Assembly: GCF_002777975.1 (NCBI RefSeq)
Contig: NZ_NGVS01000004.1
Span: 62,001 to 126,000, forward strand
DNA: 64,000 nucleotides
Source: Shewanella carassii
Lineage (GTDB): Bacteria > Pseudomonadota > Gammaproteobacteria > Enterobacterales > Shewanellaceae
Reading direction: 5' to 3'
Shown one piece after another: positions 8,139 through 20,504 of this stretch (positions are counted from its first letter, which is position 1; each line of letters starts with the position of its first letter). The position numbers and the translations under genes are program-made. The notes below the pieces were generated by a model. It was not told the origin of the DNA. It worked only from the letters and a program-made list of their open reading frames with translations, and did not search any database.

Positions 8139-10348
8139 GCCAAAACATTATCCCCAGCGTCTTTGAGGCGTACCGAACTCAGTGTGAATTGTCCGGCCAA
8201 AGCGTGGTCCTGGATGAGATCCTGCTGGCCAATATTCCGGGCTTGGATCCCAACGCCCCCGTCGACCGAAACCAGGTGGAATGCCAGCCGCAATGGATTG
8301 TGCATCGCCAGGCCCCGACTCAAGTCGGCGCCCTCAACCACAACGCTATCGCCTATGCACTGGTACTCGATACCCGCGTGGGCGACTTTGCCTTTAACGC
8401 GATATTTCTGACTAACAAAGCCAGTGGCACCATCGGAATGGCGATTTACAAGGGAATGGAGCACAAGTTTGCTTCTACCGAAAGCCAAACCGGCAACAGT
8501 TTGGTCAAGACCTTGGTCATGGCCTATGACGGCGCGGCACAAGCCACCCATTTGCAGGTAGACGCCAGCACCTGGATGGTGGATTACCAGCAACGCTTTG
8601 CCGGGTTAATGCAGGATGATGCCAAAGCCAATCAGGATATTTACGGCCCTGCGGCCTTTCTCGGCCAAGGCTTTGCCCCTATTCATCAGGACGGGCAATG
8701 GTATTGCGAAGCCGGCGCAGGTTATGTCGATGGCCTGCGAGTCCACACGCCGGACAGAATAGCCATCGGCGGCAGCGGGCCAATGTTGGTGCTTGATCTC
8801 TGGCAAGCCGGCACCGCCACCGGCGCCTGGGAAACCCGCTTTACGCTGCAACACCTCACCAGCGTGCCGGCGCCCTACACCGATGAACAAGGCTTCAAAC
8901 ATCATTTCGCGCTACTGGCACGATGGGAAGGTGAACAATGGCGGGATGCCCGTCTTAAAGGCGGATTGGAGCAGCATCTGCTGGATGCCGATCCCCACAG
9001 CCAGTACCTGCAGAAAAGCCAGATCAGTCAGGCGACCGATTTGGACAGCGCCGTCCATGTTCCCAGCTCGGCCGCACTGGCGATGTTGAAAAAGCGGCTC
9101 GACTATTCGGTGGCCCTGGGACAAGGGGCGGTCACAGACATGGGGCCGTGGAGCGCCGCCAGTGGCAAGTACCCTGCCAAGCCCTACATTACCGATGATC
9201 AAGGCCAGGGCCGTCTGGTATCGGCTTTTTGGTTTGTGACCGCCGGCGGCACTGTCAATGGAGTGCAATACAGCGCCGGCGACAAGCTCAACTACAGCCC
9301 GCGTGAAGATGCGTTTTTCAAAACCGATAACACAGAGTCCGTCACCTCAGTAAATGGCCGCATGGGCGCGGTGACCTTCACCCTCAATGACTTAACCGGC
9401 ATTGCCGGCAACAGCGCCAAACTGGAAGGCAAGAGCAAAGCCCAAGTTATCGCAGAAGCCCGCAGCGGCCTGGCATCCAGCAGTCACACCCATGATGACC
9501 GTTATTTGGGGCTGGCGGCCAAAGCGGCAGACAGCGCCAAACTGGAAGGCAAAACCAAGGCCCAAGTGGTGAGCGAGGCTCGCAGTGGTCTGTCAGTCAA
9601 CGGCCACACCCACGATGACCGCTACTTTACCGAAGCCGAGGCCAATAGCCGTTTTTTGGGGAAAACCGCCAGGGCTGCCGATAGCACATTGCTGGAAGGT
9701 CGAACCAAAGCCCAAGTGGTAAGCGAGGCCCGCAGTGGCCTATCTGCCAACGGTCACACCCACGATGACCGCTACTATACCGAAGCCGAGGCCAATAGCC
9801 GTTTTCAACCCAAAGGCAGCTATCTGCCAACCACAGGCAAGGCAGTAGACAGTGCCAAACTGGAAGGCCGCACCAAAGCCCAGGTTATCGCAGAAGCCCG
9901 CAGCGGCTTAGCCACTGGCTCACATACTCACCCATGGTCACAAATATCTTCCCGGCCCATCTTCAGTGCCGGCAATGTTCGCGCTCAAGGCTTGTCATCA
10001 CCGCTGGTGATTAGTCATACATCAGGCCCCATCCTCACCGTTGCCAGCCATACCCAAACGCTGGAGTTAAGCGTCAACGTTGTTGGCCAGGTGGATAACA
10101 CATGGAACGAGGTTCGCCCGGTACACTTTGAACTGGATATTTTGGCCGGCAATACCAAAATCGGTACCGCCTACGCTTACCAAACCCTGACCTGGGTAGA
10201 AAAAAAGTTTGCCCTCAATTTCCATTGGGCAGGCCTGGTCGGCAACTACCGCGGCAAAGCGATAACCCTATCAATGCGTTGCATGAAAGGCTACAAGATG
10301 TCGAGTCAAGGCGGGACACTCTGCATGAAACAATACCCGGCGAACTGA
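8135..10348 (+). CDS. Phage tail fibre protein
   Basis: A 737-residue host-recognition fibre. The first 170 residues resemble the N-terminal baseplate-attachment domain of P2 gpH-type fibres (DUF3751/tail fibre N). Residues 420-605 are a repeated shaft with four LEGxxKAQV...EARSGL units, three ending in HTHDDRY and the fourth in HTHP; HxH motifs bind metal at the trimer axis in other fibres. The last 130 residues are a non-repeated tip. The start overlaps gene I by 4 bp. The tip defines host range and may be exchanged between phages. Confidence 0.82.
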   Translation: MSQNIIPSVFEAYRTQCELSGQSVVLDEILLANIPGLDPNAPVDRNQVECQPQWIVHRQAPTQVGALNHNAIAYALVLDTRVGDFAFNAIFLTNKASGTIGMAIYKGMEHKFASTESQTGNSLVKTLVMAYDGAAQATHLQVDASTWMVDYQQRFAGLMQDDAKANQDIYGPAAFLGQGFAPIHQDGQWYCEAGAGYVDGLRVHTPDRIAIGGSGPMLVLDLWQAGTATGAWETRFTLQHLTSVPAPYTDEQGFKHHFALLARWEGEQWRDARLKGGLEQHLLDADPHSQYLQKSQISQATDLDSAVHVPSSAALAMLKKRLDYSVALGQGAVTDMGPWSAASGKYPAKPYITDDQGQGRLVSAFWFVTAGGTVNGVQYSAGDKLNYSPREDAFFKTDNTESVTSVNGRMGAVTFTLNDLTGIAGNSAKLEGKSKAQVIAEARSGLASSSHTHDDRYLGLAAKAADSAKLEGKTKAQVVSEARSGLSVNGHTHDDRYFTEAEANSRFLGKTARAADSTLLEGRTKAQVVSEARSGLSANGHTHDDRYYTEAEANSRFQPKGSYLPTTGKAVDSAKLEGRTKAQVIAEARSGLATGSHTHPWSQISSRPIFSAGNVRAQGLSSPLVISHTSGPILTVASHTQTLELSVNVVGQVDNTWNEVRPVHFELDILAGNTKIGTAYAYQTLTWVEKKFALNFHWAGLVGNYRGKAITLSMRCMKGYKMSSQGGTLCMKQYPAN
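9412..9936 (+). repeat. Imperfect tandem repeats in the tail fibre shaft
   Basis: Four copies of a block starting CTGGAAGG (9422, 9542, 9692, 9860) encode LEGxxKAQVxxEARSGL followed by an HTH motif. Spacings are 120, 150 and 168 bp, all multiples of three. They build a trimeric shaft; in-frame loss or gain would change fibre length. Confidence 0.8.
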
Positions 10349-10968
10349 TGGCCGCTAACCTTCAAGAGGAACCGCACCCCATGTACCTGCTGACGCTCCC
10401 TCAAGGGGATACGCCGCCCAACATTCAAGCCGGAGCCAGCCTGGCACTGCTGCCGCCCGGTGAGTACCGGCTGTATTTCATGGCCCTGTTTGCTCACAGC
10501 CTGGCAACGCTCCAGCAAAAAGCGCACGCCTTTCAGCAACTGCGGGGATTTGCCTGGTGGCAGACCGATACCTTGCGCCTGCTGGATGCGGTCAGTCAGG
10601 ACAAGTTTCATCTGCCGGTGCGCCCTCCTAACGGATACTGGCGGCAAACACCGCTTCCAGCCAGCCAATGGCAACGTAAGCAGCTTTTCAGCACTAATGC
10701 ACTCAATGCCATGACGGCAACACCTGAGCCGCTTAAAAACGCGCTGGTGAGTTTTCGCCGCAGTTGGGACAGTGCCAGGCAAACCCATGAGCGCATTCTC
10801 AAGCAGCCGCCTCAGCAAGGAGAGCTATGGGGGCGTAAAGCAAGCGGTTCGCCGGCCATGCTGCAGCAAACTATCACCCAATGGGTTTTGCCCCCTTACC
10901 GCCATGTCATCGCCTGCTGCCTGGTCAGCCCCGAGCCTTTGGAAGAGTACGAGCAACTATGTCAGTGA
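10348..10968 (+). CDS. Phage protein of unknown function, after tail fibre
   Basis: A 206-residue protein that I do not recognise. It is rich in Gln, Trp and Pro, has no signal peptide, and shows a mid-protein segment with several aromatic residues (GFAWWQTDTLRLLD). The ATG at 10348 overlaps the fibre stop codon (TGATG); an alternative ATG at 10381 is preceded by AGAGGA and would shorten the product by 11 residues. By position it might be a fibre assembly chaperone or a baseplate component, but nothing in the sequence proves either. Confidence 0.6.
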   Translation: MAANLQEEPHPMYLLTLPQGDTPPNIQAGASLALLPPGEYRLYFMALFAHSLATLQQKAHAFQQLRGFAWWQTDTLRLLDAVSQDKFHLPVRPPNGYWRQTPLPASQWQRKQLFSTNALNAMTATPEPLKNALVSFRRSWDSARQTHERILKQPPQQGELWGRKASGSPAMLQQTITQWVLPPYRHVIACCLVSPEPLEEYEQLCQ

Positions 10969-11444
10969 TGTTAACCCTCGATGGTGAAGCCATCAGCCTG
11001 GACAACATGAAGGTCGCCGTGAGCGCCAATCTGGCTGACACCGATGTGTCCGGCCGCAGTGCGCAAACGGTTACCGCCGAACAAGGCAACAAGGCGATAG
11101 AACTGAAGATCACCGGCACGTTGAAATTCACCGCCGAGTCAGTGGCCACCCGATTGTTTGAATTGTCGCGCATGACGGAAAAAGACGGCAGTCGCAAAGT
11201 CTTTCGCATCGGTAACGGCACCGCCCGCGTCGTCAAATGCCGCTTGGTGAAGTTTGCCGGCCAATTGAGCCTGACGGAGCAAAGCAACCTGCTGGCCTGG
11301 CAAGTGGCATTCTCACTGAAAGAAGTGCGCAGCGTTGCCGAACAGCAAGAGCTGCGCACCATGCAGCAGCCCCAAGCCTCGCAACAACTCAACCAGGCAC
11401 AGTTCAGCCAGGCATTGGCGGCATCCAATAAGGTCGCGCTATGA
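10959..11444 (+). CDS. Small beta-rich baseplate-associated protein (gpU-like position)
   Basis: A 162-residue protein placed before the hub gene, as P2 gpU is placed before gpD. The first 125 residues are beta-rich with a central MTEKDGSRKVFRIGNG turn and a later LLAWQVAFSLKEV strand that recall the tail terminator/baseplate U fold, but the similarity is weak. The C-terminal 35 residues are rich in Gln and Ala. The ATG at 10959 was chosen because GGAAGAG lies just upstream; the longer frame from 10881 would overlap the previous gene heavily. It overlaps the next gene by 4 bp. Confidence 0.55.
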   Translation: MSVMLTLDGEAISLDNMKVAVSANLADTDVSGRSAQTVTAEQGNKAIELKITGTLKFTAESVATRLFELSRMTEKDGSRKVFRIGNGTARVVKCRLVKFAGQLSLTEQSNLLAWQVAFSLKEVRSVAEQQELRTMQQPQASQQLNQAQFSQALAASNKVAL

Positions 11445-13018
11445 AGTTAGAGCAGCAGTTGATCATCAAAGGTGAGAGCAAGCCGTTAACCTCAATCAAA
11501 GCGGTGCTCAGTCAAGGCACCGCGGGACGGGCCATTATCACCCTGGCCTCACCGGTACCCATCGGCACCTTGGTATCCATCGCCCTGGGATACGACAAGC
11601 CGCGAACCTGGTTTACCGGCTATGTGGATGCCGTGGAAACACTCACCGCGCAACATCACCGGATCATATTGCGAGAGCCGGCCGCCATCCTCGCCGGCGC
11701 CCTGCCGCTGTCACTGACCCATCCCACGCTTAAACAGGTGCTGGACAATATCGCCGCCCAAACAGGCCTGGTGCTGTATTGCACTGAGCAGGCGGCGGTT
11801 ACGCAAATCGCCAACCTGACTCACCAAGGCACAGGCTACAGTCTATTGGCGCAGCTGGGGGTGATGTTCGGGCTTGAGGATTACACCTGGTACAGCCAAC
11901 CCGATGGCAGCATCTGGCTTGGCAGTTGGCCGGATTGTCACTGGGCCAGCCGCCCTATCTCAGTAACACCCAAACTGTACTGCGGTGAGAAGGCCGCCAC
12001 CGGCGTGCAAATTCCGATGTTGCCCGCCATTCGGCCGGAAAGTCAGGTCAATGGAAAACGTATCTCGCAACTGATGTTTGATGGCGAGCAACTGACGCTG
12101 CAATGGAAGCATCCCGAAAGCCAAACCCAGCGGGAAATGAAACAGCAGTTTCCCGAACTCGGGACACAGACCCACCTGGCACAACTCGGGCGCGTGGTGG
12201 CTATCTGTGAACCCGTCAAAGCCGGCCATCAGCAAACCCCATATCGGCCAGCGCTTGGGGTCGATGTGCAATTGCTCAACCCGGACGGCAGTGATAACAA
12301 GCGGGTACCGGTATTTCAGAACGTGCCCCTGCCCGGCTCACTCCACCATGGCCAAGGGCAGTTTGCCTTTGCCCAGCCCGGGAGCATTGTGGAACTCGGG
12401 TTTGCGTTTGGGCATAGCCACCGCCCGTTTGTGCGCACCATTCTTGGGCTGGATTGGTCTATGCCTGGGGTGAGCAATGGCGACTATCTGTGCCAATTCA
12501 ACGAAGGGCTGCACCGTATCGACAGTGGCGGCAGCCAGCAGCTGCACACAGAGCAGCAAATGACACTGTCCAGCCAAGCGATGACCATCAGCAGCGATAA
12601 CCAATCACAGCGCCTTGGTGCCCATCAAAGACTGACGGAAGGAGATGATATTGAGCAAGCACTGGGTCAGCGCCATATCGCCGCGAACTGGCTCACGCTG
12701 CTGGGCCTAACCGGTACCGGGATTGCAACAGAGCAAAACCATGAAGTCATCGCCGGCGAAAACCTGCTGGAAACCATTGGTAAACTGCGAAAGTCGATTG
12801 CCGCCAAGCATTGGGCAGGGAGTGAGGAAACCAACATCTACCAGCTACTGCTGCAACTCATGAACGTGGTGGAAGCGATTGCCAAAACCGCCGCGGCTCA
12901 TACCCACCCAACCGGAAAGGAAGGCACCCCAACGGGCAAACCGCAACAAGCCGGCGACTTCAGTGGCCAAAGCGGTCAAGCCAAAACCCTGCAAGACACA
13001 CTAACCCCTCTGATTTAG
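11441..13018 (+). CDS. Baseplate hub and spike protein (gpD/gpV-like fusion)
   Basis: A 525-residue protein combining a P2 gpD/Mu gp44-like hub region (about residues 1-270) with an OB-fold segment (about 275-345, including LHHGQGQFAFAQPGSIVELG) as in gpV/gp5 spikes. The tail includes AHTHPTG, an HxH motif that holds metal at the tip of gpV-type spikes. In P2 these functions are on separate genes, while VgrG-like proteins also fuse them. It would close the tip of the tail tube and pierce the outer membrane. It is the last gene of the phage block, followed by a terminator. Confidence 0.75.
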   Translation: MKLEQQLIIKGESKPLTSIKAVLSQGTAGRAIITLASPVPIGTLVSIALGYDKPRTWFTGYVDAVETLTAQHHRIILREPAAILAGALPLSLTHPTLKQVLDNIAAQTGLVLYCTEQAAVTQIANLTHQGTGYSLLAQLGVMFGLEDYTWYSQPDGSIWLGSWPDCHWASRPISVTPKLYCGEKAATGVQIPMLPAIRPESQVNGKRISQLMFDGEQLTLQWKHPESQTQREMKQQFPELGTQTHLAQLGRVVAICEPVKAGHQQTPYRPALGVDVQLLNPDGSDNKRVPVFQNVPLPGSLHHGQGQFAFAQPGSIVELGFAFGHSHRPFVRTILGLDWSMPGVSNGDYLCQFNEGLHRIDSGGSQQLHTEQQMTLSSQAMTISSDNQSQRLGAHQRLTEGDDIEQALGQRHIAANWLTLLGLTGTGIATEQNHEVIAGENLLETIGKLRKSIAAKHWAGSEETNIYQLLLQLMNVVEAIAKTAAAHTHPTGKEGTPTGKPQQAGDFSGQSGQAKTLQDTLTPLI

Positions 13019-13137
13019 CGCAAACATCCAAAACAACGTCTACACTCTTCGTTGTGCCCAGGTAGGCGACTCCTGTCATCATCCTTTCGAAAGAAGGGAT
13101 GCCTAATCCGCTCTGCCTGAGCACGACTGTACCCAAG

Positions 13138-13163
13138 CCTTGGCCCTACTCTGGGCCTTTTTT
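13138..13163 (+). terminator. Intrinsic terminator of the phage tail operon
   Basis: GGCCC (13142-13146) pairs with GGGCC (13153-13157) around a six-base loop and is followed by six T residues. It lies 120 bp after the hub stop codon. Confidence 0.75.
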
Positions 13164-13845
13164 GTGCGTATACAGCCCTGCATCGCCTCTTGTGTCCACG
13201 GTAGTATTTTGTCGTGTGTATTCGCACGCCACGTCATCGCCGGAATTTTTCACGAAATCCGCACAACTCCCCCCACCACCGCGGGTTTTGCGATAGAAAA
13301 ATTTTACAGAAAAAATTTGTCCAGTTTTTGGGAAGAAAAACAGCGCACAAGCGGCCGCTGGCGGAGCAAAGGGATTGTATAAAACTGGATTTTTGTCTTG
13401 GTTTTTACCGTTTTGTCCAACAATTAATGATCGCAACGATCTGAGGGCGAAACGCCAACTCATTGAATAGTAATGGGGAAACACCAATTTACACGGCAAG
13501 ATAGCAAAATAAAGAGAAGATCAAAGATCGAAGTGCTCGAGCATAAACCAAGGGGCTACAGGGCTTAGCAAGCTAATTAACAAAAACTAATTTAATAAAT
13601 TACTGTGCTTTGAGGAAGCCATTTTCAGTGTGGTCATTTAGAGCAGTGTCATGCGACAAAGGTAAACGGCTTTGCTAGCACCGAGTAGTCGCTAAAGTGA
13701 CACAGTATTCGATTGCTGTGGGGGATTGGTTCGACAGGCATTAGCGCACTAAATTTGAAGCAAAACTTTACCCGGTATAGAGAGATACGTGACGCCATAT
13801 TTTCGCAAACAGAAATCAGGTTAAAGCAGTCTCATGGGCACCACC

Positions 13846-13879
13846 AAAAAAAGACTATCCACTTAGGGACAGTCTTTTT
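13846..13879. terminator. Bidirectional-type hairpin terminator in the junction
   Basis: AAAAAGACT and AGTCTTTTT form a nine-base stem, extended by TCC/GGA after one mismatch, with A and T runs on both sides. No gene is clearly assigned to it. Confidence 0.6.
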
Positions 13880-13948
13880 GCCTAAAGGTGTGGTCAAGAG
13901 GTGGTCAACACAAAAACAAAAACCAATAAAATCAATACATTATACAAC

Positions 13949-13976
13949 AAAAAAGGCCACCAAGTGGCGGCCTTTT
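13949..13976 (-). terminator. Terminator after eno
   Basis: AAAAGGCC pairs with GGCCTTTT across a ten-base loop; read on the - strand it ends in a run of T. It lies 18 bp beyond the eno stop codon. Confidence 0.8.
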
Positions 13977-13993
13977 GAAACTGGAGGCGAAAA

Positions 13994-15359
<1,366 letters not shown>

Positions 15360-15400
15360 TGAACTCTCACTCTTTATCTCTGTTTAACGCCTGCAGAGAT

Positions 15401-15433
15401 AAAAAAGCCGGAGCTGCCTAAACAGTCCGGCTC
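15401..15433 (-). terminator. Terminator after pyrG
   Basis: AGCCGGA and TCCGGCT form a seven-base stem; on the - strand it is followed by six T residues. It lies 8 bp after the pyrG stop, so readthrough into eno is likely only partial. Confidence 0.7.
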
Positions 15434-15440
15434 TTCTAGT

Positions 15441-17147
<1,707 letters not shown>

Positions 17148-17238
17148 TCAAAGCCACCGCCATTTACCAAACAGGAATAACGATAATTTTTACAATGGCG
17201 CCCCATTCGGGCAATTTTAATCCAGGTGCCGCCTTTGC

Positions 17239-18045
17239 TCAATTTTCACCGCGCTCTTCACGCTTCACCTGATCCCAATAAGCGTCCAGTGCCTGCAGAT
17301 CATGTTCTGCAAACGGCTTGCCGCTGGCATTGGCTTTTTGCTCGACGGCGCGAAAACGCCGTTCAAACTTGTTATTGGCCCCTCTGAGGGCCTGCTCGGG
17401 GTCCACCCCCAAGTGGCGCGCCAGATTCACCGCAGCAAACAGCAAATCGCCCACCTCATCCTCAACCCTGGCCTTATCCGGCGTGGCTTGACGCGCTTCG
17501 TGCAACACTTCTTCAATCTCTTCCTGTACCTTATCGACCACAGGCTCAAGCTCGGGCCAATCAAAGCCTACCCGGGCGACCCGCTTTTGGATCTTACCCG
17601 CCCGCGTTAACGCCGGCAGCGCCTTGGGAATATCATCCAGCACTGAGTGCAGCTCGCGCCCGGCGCGCTCTGCCGCCTTGATACGCTCCCAGTTGTTCTT
17701 GGCATCCGGCGCCGAGTCAAAACTCAAGTCGGTATCGGCGGCAAACACATGGGGATGACGACTGGTAAGCTTGTTACATATCCGCTCAAGCACAGTGGCG
17801 AAATCAAACCAGCCCTTTTCCTTACCAAGCTGACAATAGAACACCACCTGAAACAGCAGATCGCCAAGCTCAGAAGGTAACTCTTGCCAGTCGCGGCTTT
17901 CTATGGCGTCGGCCACTTCATAGGCTTCTTCCAGGGTGTAGGGCACTATGGAGTCAAAATCCTGCGCCCTGTCCCAGGGACAACCCAGCTCAGGATCCCT
18001 GAGCTTTGCCATAATCTCAAGCAATGCATTGATATCTGCCGCCAC
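17239..18045 (-). CDS. mazG: Nucleoside triphosphate pyrophosphohydrolase MazG
   Basis: A 268-residue two-domain MazG that hydrolyses NTPs to NMP and pyrophosphate; in E. coli it lowers (p)ppGpp effects and removes aberrant nucleotides. Each half holds the acidic metal-binding pattern (EEAYEVADAIE with ELGDLL in the first, EEIEEVLHEA with EVGDLLFA in the second). It starts at GTG with AAGGAG at good spacing. It follows relA on the same strand, a conserved pairing, but a strong terminator lies between them. The cytoplasmic location is inferred from the lack of a signal. Confidence 0.95.
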   Translation of the reverse strand: MAADINALLEIMAKLRDPELGCPWDRAQDFDSIVPYTLEEAYEVADAIESRDWQELPSELGDLLFQVVFYCQLGKEKGWFDFATVLERICNKLTSRHPHVFAADTDLSFDSAPDAKNNWERIKAAERAGRELHSVLDDIPKALPALTRAGKIQKRVARVGFDWPELEPVVDKVQEEIEEVLHEARQATPDKARVEDEVGDLLFAAVNLARHLGVDPEQALRGANNKFERRFRAVEQKANASGKPFAEHDLQALDAYWDQVKREERGEN

Positions 18046-18104
18046 TGCCGCTACTCCTTTGTTGCTAATACGCTTACCAATCCAACGACTCTTTGATAAG
18101 TCTT

Positions 18105-18142
18105 AAAAAACAGCAGGACGCAACCTATGCGTCCTGTTTTTC
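18105..18142 (-). terminator. Terminator after relA
   Basis: CAGGACGC and GCGTCCTG form a perfect eight-base stem with a seven-base loop, flanked by A and T runs. On the - strand the T-run follows the relA end. Confidence 0.8.
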
Positions 18143-18167
18143 GTGTCACTCGAATACCAGTCAGGCC

Positions 18168-20378
18168 TCAGAGCCTGCGGGCTTCTATCACTCCGTCTAC
18201 CTGGGTCAACTTGGAGATAACCCTAGATAAACCGTCTAGGTTATAAAGCTCCATCTCAAGTTCAATGGCCGCAGTCTGGTTCTTGAGATCCGATGAGGAA
18301 CTCATCGCCAGCACATTGGACTTTTCCGCCGCCAGCACAGAGGTGAGATCCCGCAGCAAACCGGTTCTGTCGTTGGCGACCACTCGAATACGGATTTTGT
18401 AGCCGCCGGAGTAGTTTTCGCCCCAGACCACATCCACTACCCGTTCGGGATGGGCACGCATCAGTTCCTTGACCTGCTCACAATCGGCTCTGTGCACCGA
18501 AATACCGCGTCCCTTGGTAATAAAACCGAAAATCTCATCACCGGGCACCGGCTGACAGCAGCGCGCCAGATGGCTCATCAGATTACCGACACCATTGACC
18601 TCTATCTGGCCGCGATTGGCGCCTATGGGTTTCTGCTGACCTTTCTTGACCAGCTCTTCCACCGCTTCTTCGTCAGAAGGCTCCTGGGTCCTGAGTCGGC
18701 TCTGTACATGATTGACCACTTGGTTGAGACGCACATCGCCGCCACCTATGGCCGCCAACAGGTCATCCATGTTGGTCATGTTGAAGCGCTCAATGGCGCT
18801 GCCGACATCCTTGAGTGTTAGCCCCACCCGCGCCAGTTCGGCTTCCAGCATCTCGCGTCCGGCCACCAGGTTCTTGTCTCTGTCCTGCTGCTTAAACCAG
18901 TGTTGGATCTTGCTGCGGGCTCTGGAGGTCTTGATATAACCCAGGTTGGGGTTAAGCCAATCCCGCTTCGGATTGGGATGCTTGGAGGTGATAATTTCGA
19001 TGCGCTCACCGGTTTCCACCTGGTAGGTGAACGGCACTATGCGGCCATCGACCTTGGCGCCAATACACTTGTGGCCCACCTGGGAGTGGATATAGTAGGC
19101 AAAGTCCAGCACGGTTGAGCCAGCTGGCAAGTCCACCACTTCGCCGGACGGGGTAAACACATAGACCCTGTCTTCGAAGACCTGAGCCCGGATCTCCTCC
19201 ACCAGGTTGCCGCTCTCGACCACATCTTCCTGCCATTGCAAAATCTTGCGCAGCCAGTTGATCTTCTCTTCGTAGCCACTCTGTTTGCCGGAGTGATTGC
19301 CCTCTTTATATTTCCAGTGAGCCGCCACCCCGAGCTCGGCATCTTCATGCATCTGCTGGGTGCGAATTTGGATTTCGACTGTTTTGCCCTCCGGCCCCAC
19401 CACCACAGTGTGAATCGACTGATAGCCGTTGGGTTTGGGGTTGGCAATATAGTCGTCAAACTCTCTGGGAATATGGTGCCAAAGGGTATGCACTACACCG
19501 AGCGCACCGTAGCAGTCCTGCAGCCGGTCGGTGACGATTCGCACCGCACGCACGTCAAACAGCTCGTCAAATTTAAGCTGCTTACCACGCATCTTGCGCC
19601 AGATGGAGTAGATATGTTTGGGGCGGCCATAGACCTTGGCACGAATGTCTTCTTCATCCAGCCGCGTTTGCAACTGATTGACAAAGTTGTCGATAAAGAC
19701 TTCACGGTCCAGGCGCTTGCCATCCAGCTGCTTGGCAATCTCTTTATAGGTCTCGGGATGCAGATAACGAAACGAGATATCCTCCAGCTCCCACTTGAGC
19801 TGACCTATGCCCAAACGGTTGGCCAGTGGCGCGTAGATGTCGGCAATTTCCCGGGCCAGCAATACCCGGGTTTCTTCATCGTCGTTTTTCACGGCCCGCA
19901 GCAGACATACCCGCTCGGCCAGTTTAATCACCACGGCGCGAACATCTTCCACCATGGCCAGCAACATCTTGCGGATATTGTCGATTTGCGGTTCGCTGCT
20001 GCGGCTGTCATTGCCCACCTTGAGTGCGCCTATGGCATCCATGGTCTTGACGCTGTTGACCAAGGTAGCCAACTCGGGGCCAAAGTCTTCGGTGAGCTTA
20101 GCTTCATCGACTATGCCCACCTCGAAAAACACAAATAAGATGGCCGCCTGCAGGGTTTCGATATCCATGTTGAGCGGCGCGAGGATCTCTATCATCTCCC
20201 GCGCCTTAGCCTGCAGCTCGGCTTTGGGACGCTTGCACTTACCCATAGGCAGTGCTTCCACCTTGGCTATCAGCGCCAACAAACGCCCGGCATCGGCGGA
20301 GTCGGCCACATAACGATTAACCCACTCATCCAGATTAAAATCAGGATCCTTAAAGTGTGCTTCGCGAACAGATACCAT
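18168..20378 (-). CDS. relA: GTP pyrophosphokinase RelA
   Basis: A 736-residue RelA, the ribosome-bound (p)ppGpp synthetase of the stringent response. It shows an inactive hydrolase-like N-terminal domain (about 1-200), the synthetase domain with YGRPKHIYSIWRKM and FDELFDVRAVRIV, a TGS domain near 395-460, the Cys-rich segment ending ARCCQPVPGDEI, and a C-terminal ACT/RRM domain. The ATG at 20378 was preferred over 20435 because AAGGAAGGTGAG stands directly before it and the protein then begins MVSVREAH, like E. coli MVAVRSAH. It lies downstream of rlmD in the same direction, as in E. coli. Confidence 0.97.
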   Translation of the reverse strand: MVSVREAHFKDPDFNLDEWVNRYVADSADAGRLLALIAKVEALPMGKCKRPKAELQAKAREMIEILAPLNMDIETLQAAILFVFFEVGIVDEAKLTEDFGPELATLVNSVKTMDAIGALKVGNDSRSSEPQIDNIRKMLLAMVEDVRAVVIKLAERVCLLRAVKNDDEETRVLLAREIADIYAPLANRLGIGQLKWELEDISFRYLHPETYKEIAKQLDGKRLDREVFIDNFVNQLQTRLDEEDIRAKVYGRPKHIYSIWRKMRGKQLKFDELFDVRAVRIVTDRLQDCYGALGVVHTLWHHIPREFDDYIANPKPNGYQSIHTVVVGPEGKTVEIQIRTQQMHEDAELGVAAHWKYKEGNHSGKQSGYEEKINWLRKILQWQEDVVESGNLVEEIRAQVFEDRVYVFTPSGEVVDLPAGSTVLDFAYYIHSQVGHKCIGAKVDGRIVPFTYQVETGERIEIITSKHPNPKRDWLNPNLGYIKTSRARSKIQHWFKQQDRDKNLVAGREMLEAELARVGLTLKDVGSAIERFNMTNMDDLLAAIGGGDVRLNQVVNHVQSRLRTQEPSDEEAVEELVKKGQQKPIGANRGQIEVNGVGNLMSHLARCCQPVPGDEIFGFITKGRGISVHRADCEQVKELMRAHPERVVDVVWGENYSGGYKIRIRVVANDRTGLLRDLTSVLAAEKSNVLAMSSSSDLKNQTAAIELEMELYNLDGLSRVISKLTQVDGVIEARRL

Positions 20379-20504
20379 CTCACCTTCCTTTAGTGTCCGA
20401 TTAACAGACTCAACAAGACTCCCTATCTTGAGCATACCCGATGGGATGTCAAACCCCCGTGAGTACCTTTATTGATAAAATTGACTCGATAGACAATAAA
20501 AGCA

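Larger units (their letters stand above)
1..13163 (+). mobile_element. Prophage tail and lysis module (right part)
   Basis: A run of about sixteen co-directional, overlapping or nearly touching genes encodes a contractile (myovirus) tail and lysis proteins. The order is tail completion, sheath, tube, lysozyme, holin, chaperone with frameshift, tape measure, baseplate wedge, J, I, fibre, and hub, close to the P2/Mu plan. The block ends at an intrinsic terminator, after which there is a gene-poor stretch and then the core gene eno in the opposite direction. The left end, with capsid, packaging, integration and control genes, is outside the window. It could therefore be a complete prophage, a remnant, or a phage-tail-like bacteriocin. 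Confidence 0.9.
13164..13993. other. Gene-poor junction between phage block and eno
   Basis: About 830 bp with no convincing gene. Short open frames here lack family similarity, good ribosome sites and the codon use of neighbouring genes. The stretch is more AT-rich than its surroundings and holds a hairpin with T-run near 13846-13879 and the eno terminator at 13949-13976. A TGGGCACCACCA sequence at 13836 resembles the 3' end of a tRNA but no T-arm precedes it. It probably contains the right prophage attachment site, which cannot be defined without the left end. Confidence 0.6.

Noticed and set aside
13080..13101. Inverted repeat around CTTTCGAAAG after the hub gene
   Set aside because: It has no T-run and only short arms; the real terminator is 40 bp further on. 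It could be a protein site but nothing supports it.
13725..13760. TGGTTCGACAGGCATTAGC resembles the 5' part of tmRNA
   Set aside because: No tag-peptide frame, no matching acceptor 3' end and no tmRNA helices can be placed around it, so a short resemblance to the TTCGAC motif is not enough.
13836..13847. TGGGCACCACCA looks like a tRNA 3' end followed by a terminator
   Set aside because: There is no T-arm or matching 5' acceptor strand upstream; at most it is a fragment left by integration.
20379..20435. Longer RelA starting at 20435
   Set aside because: The ATG at 20378 has a strong ribosome site and matches the E. coli N-terminus; the extra 19 residues are not family-like.
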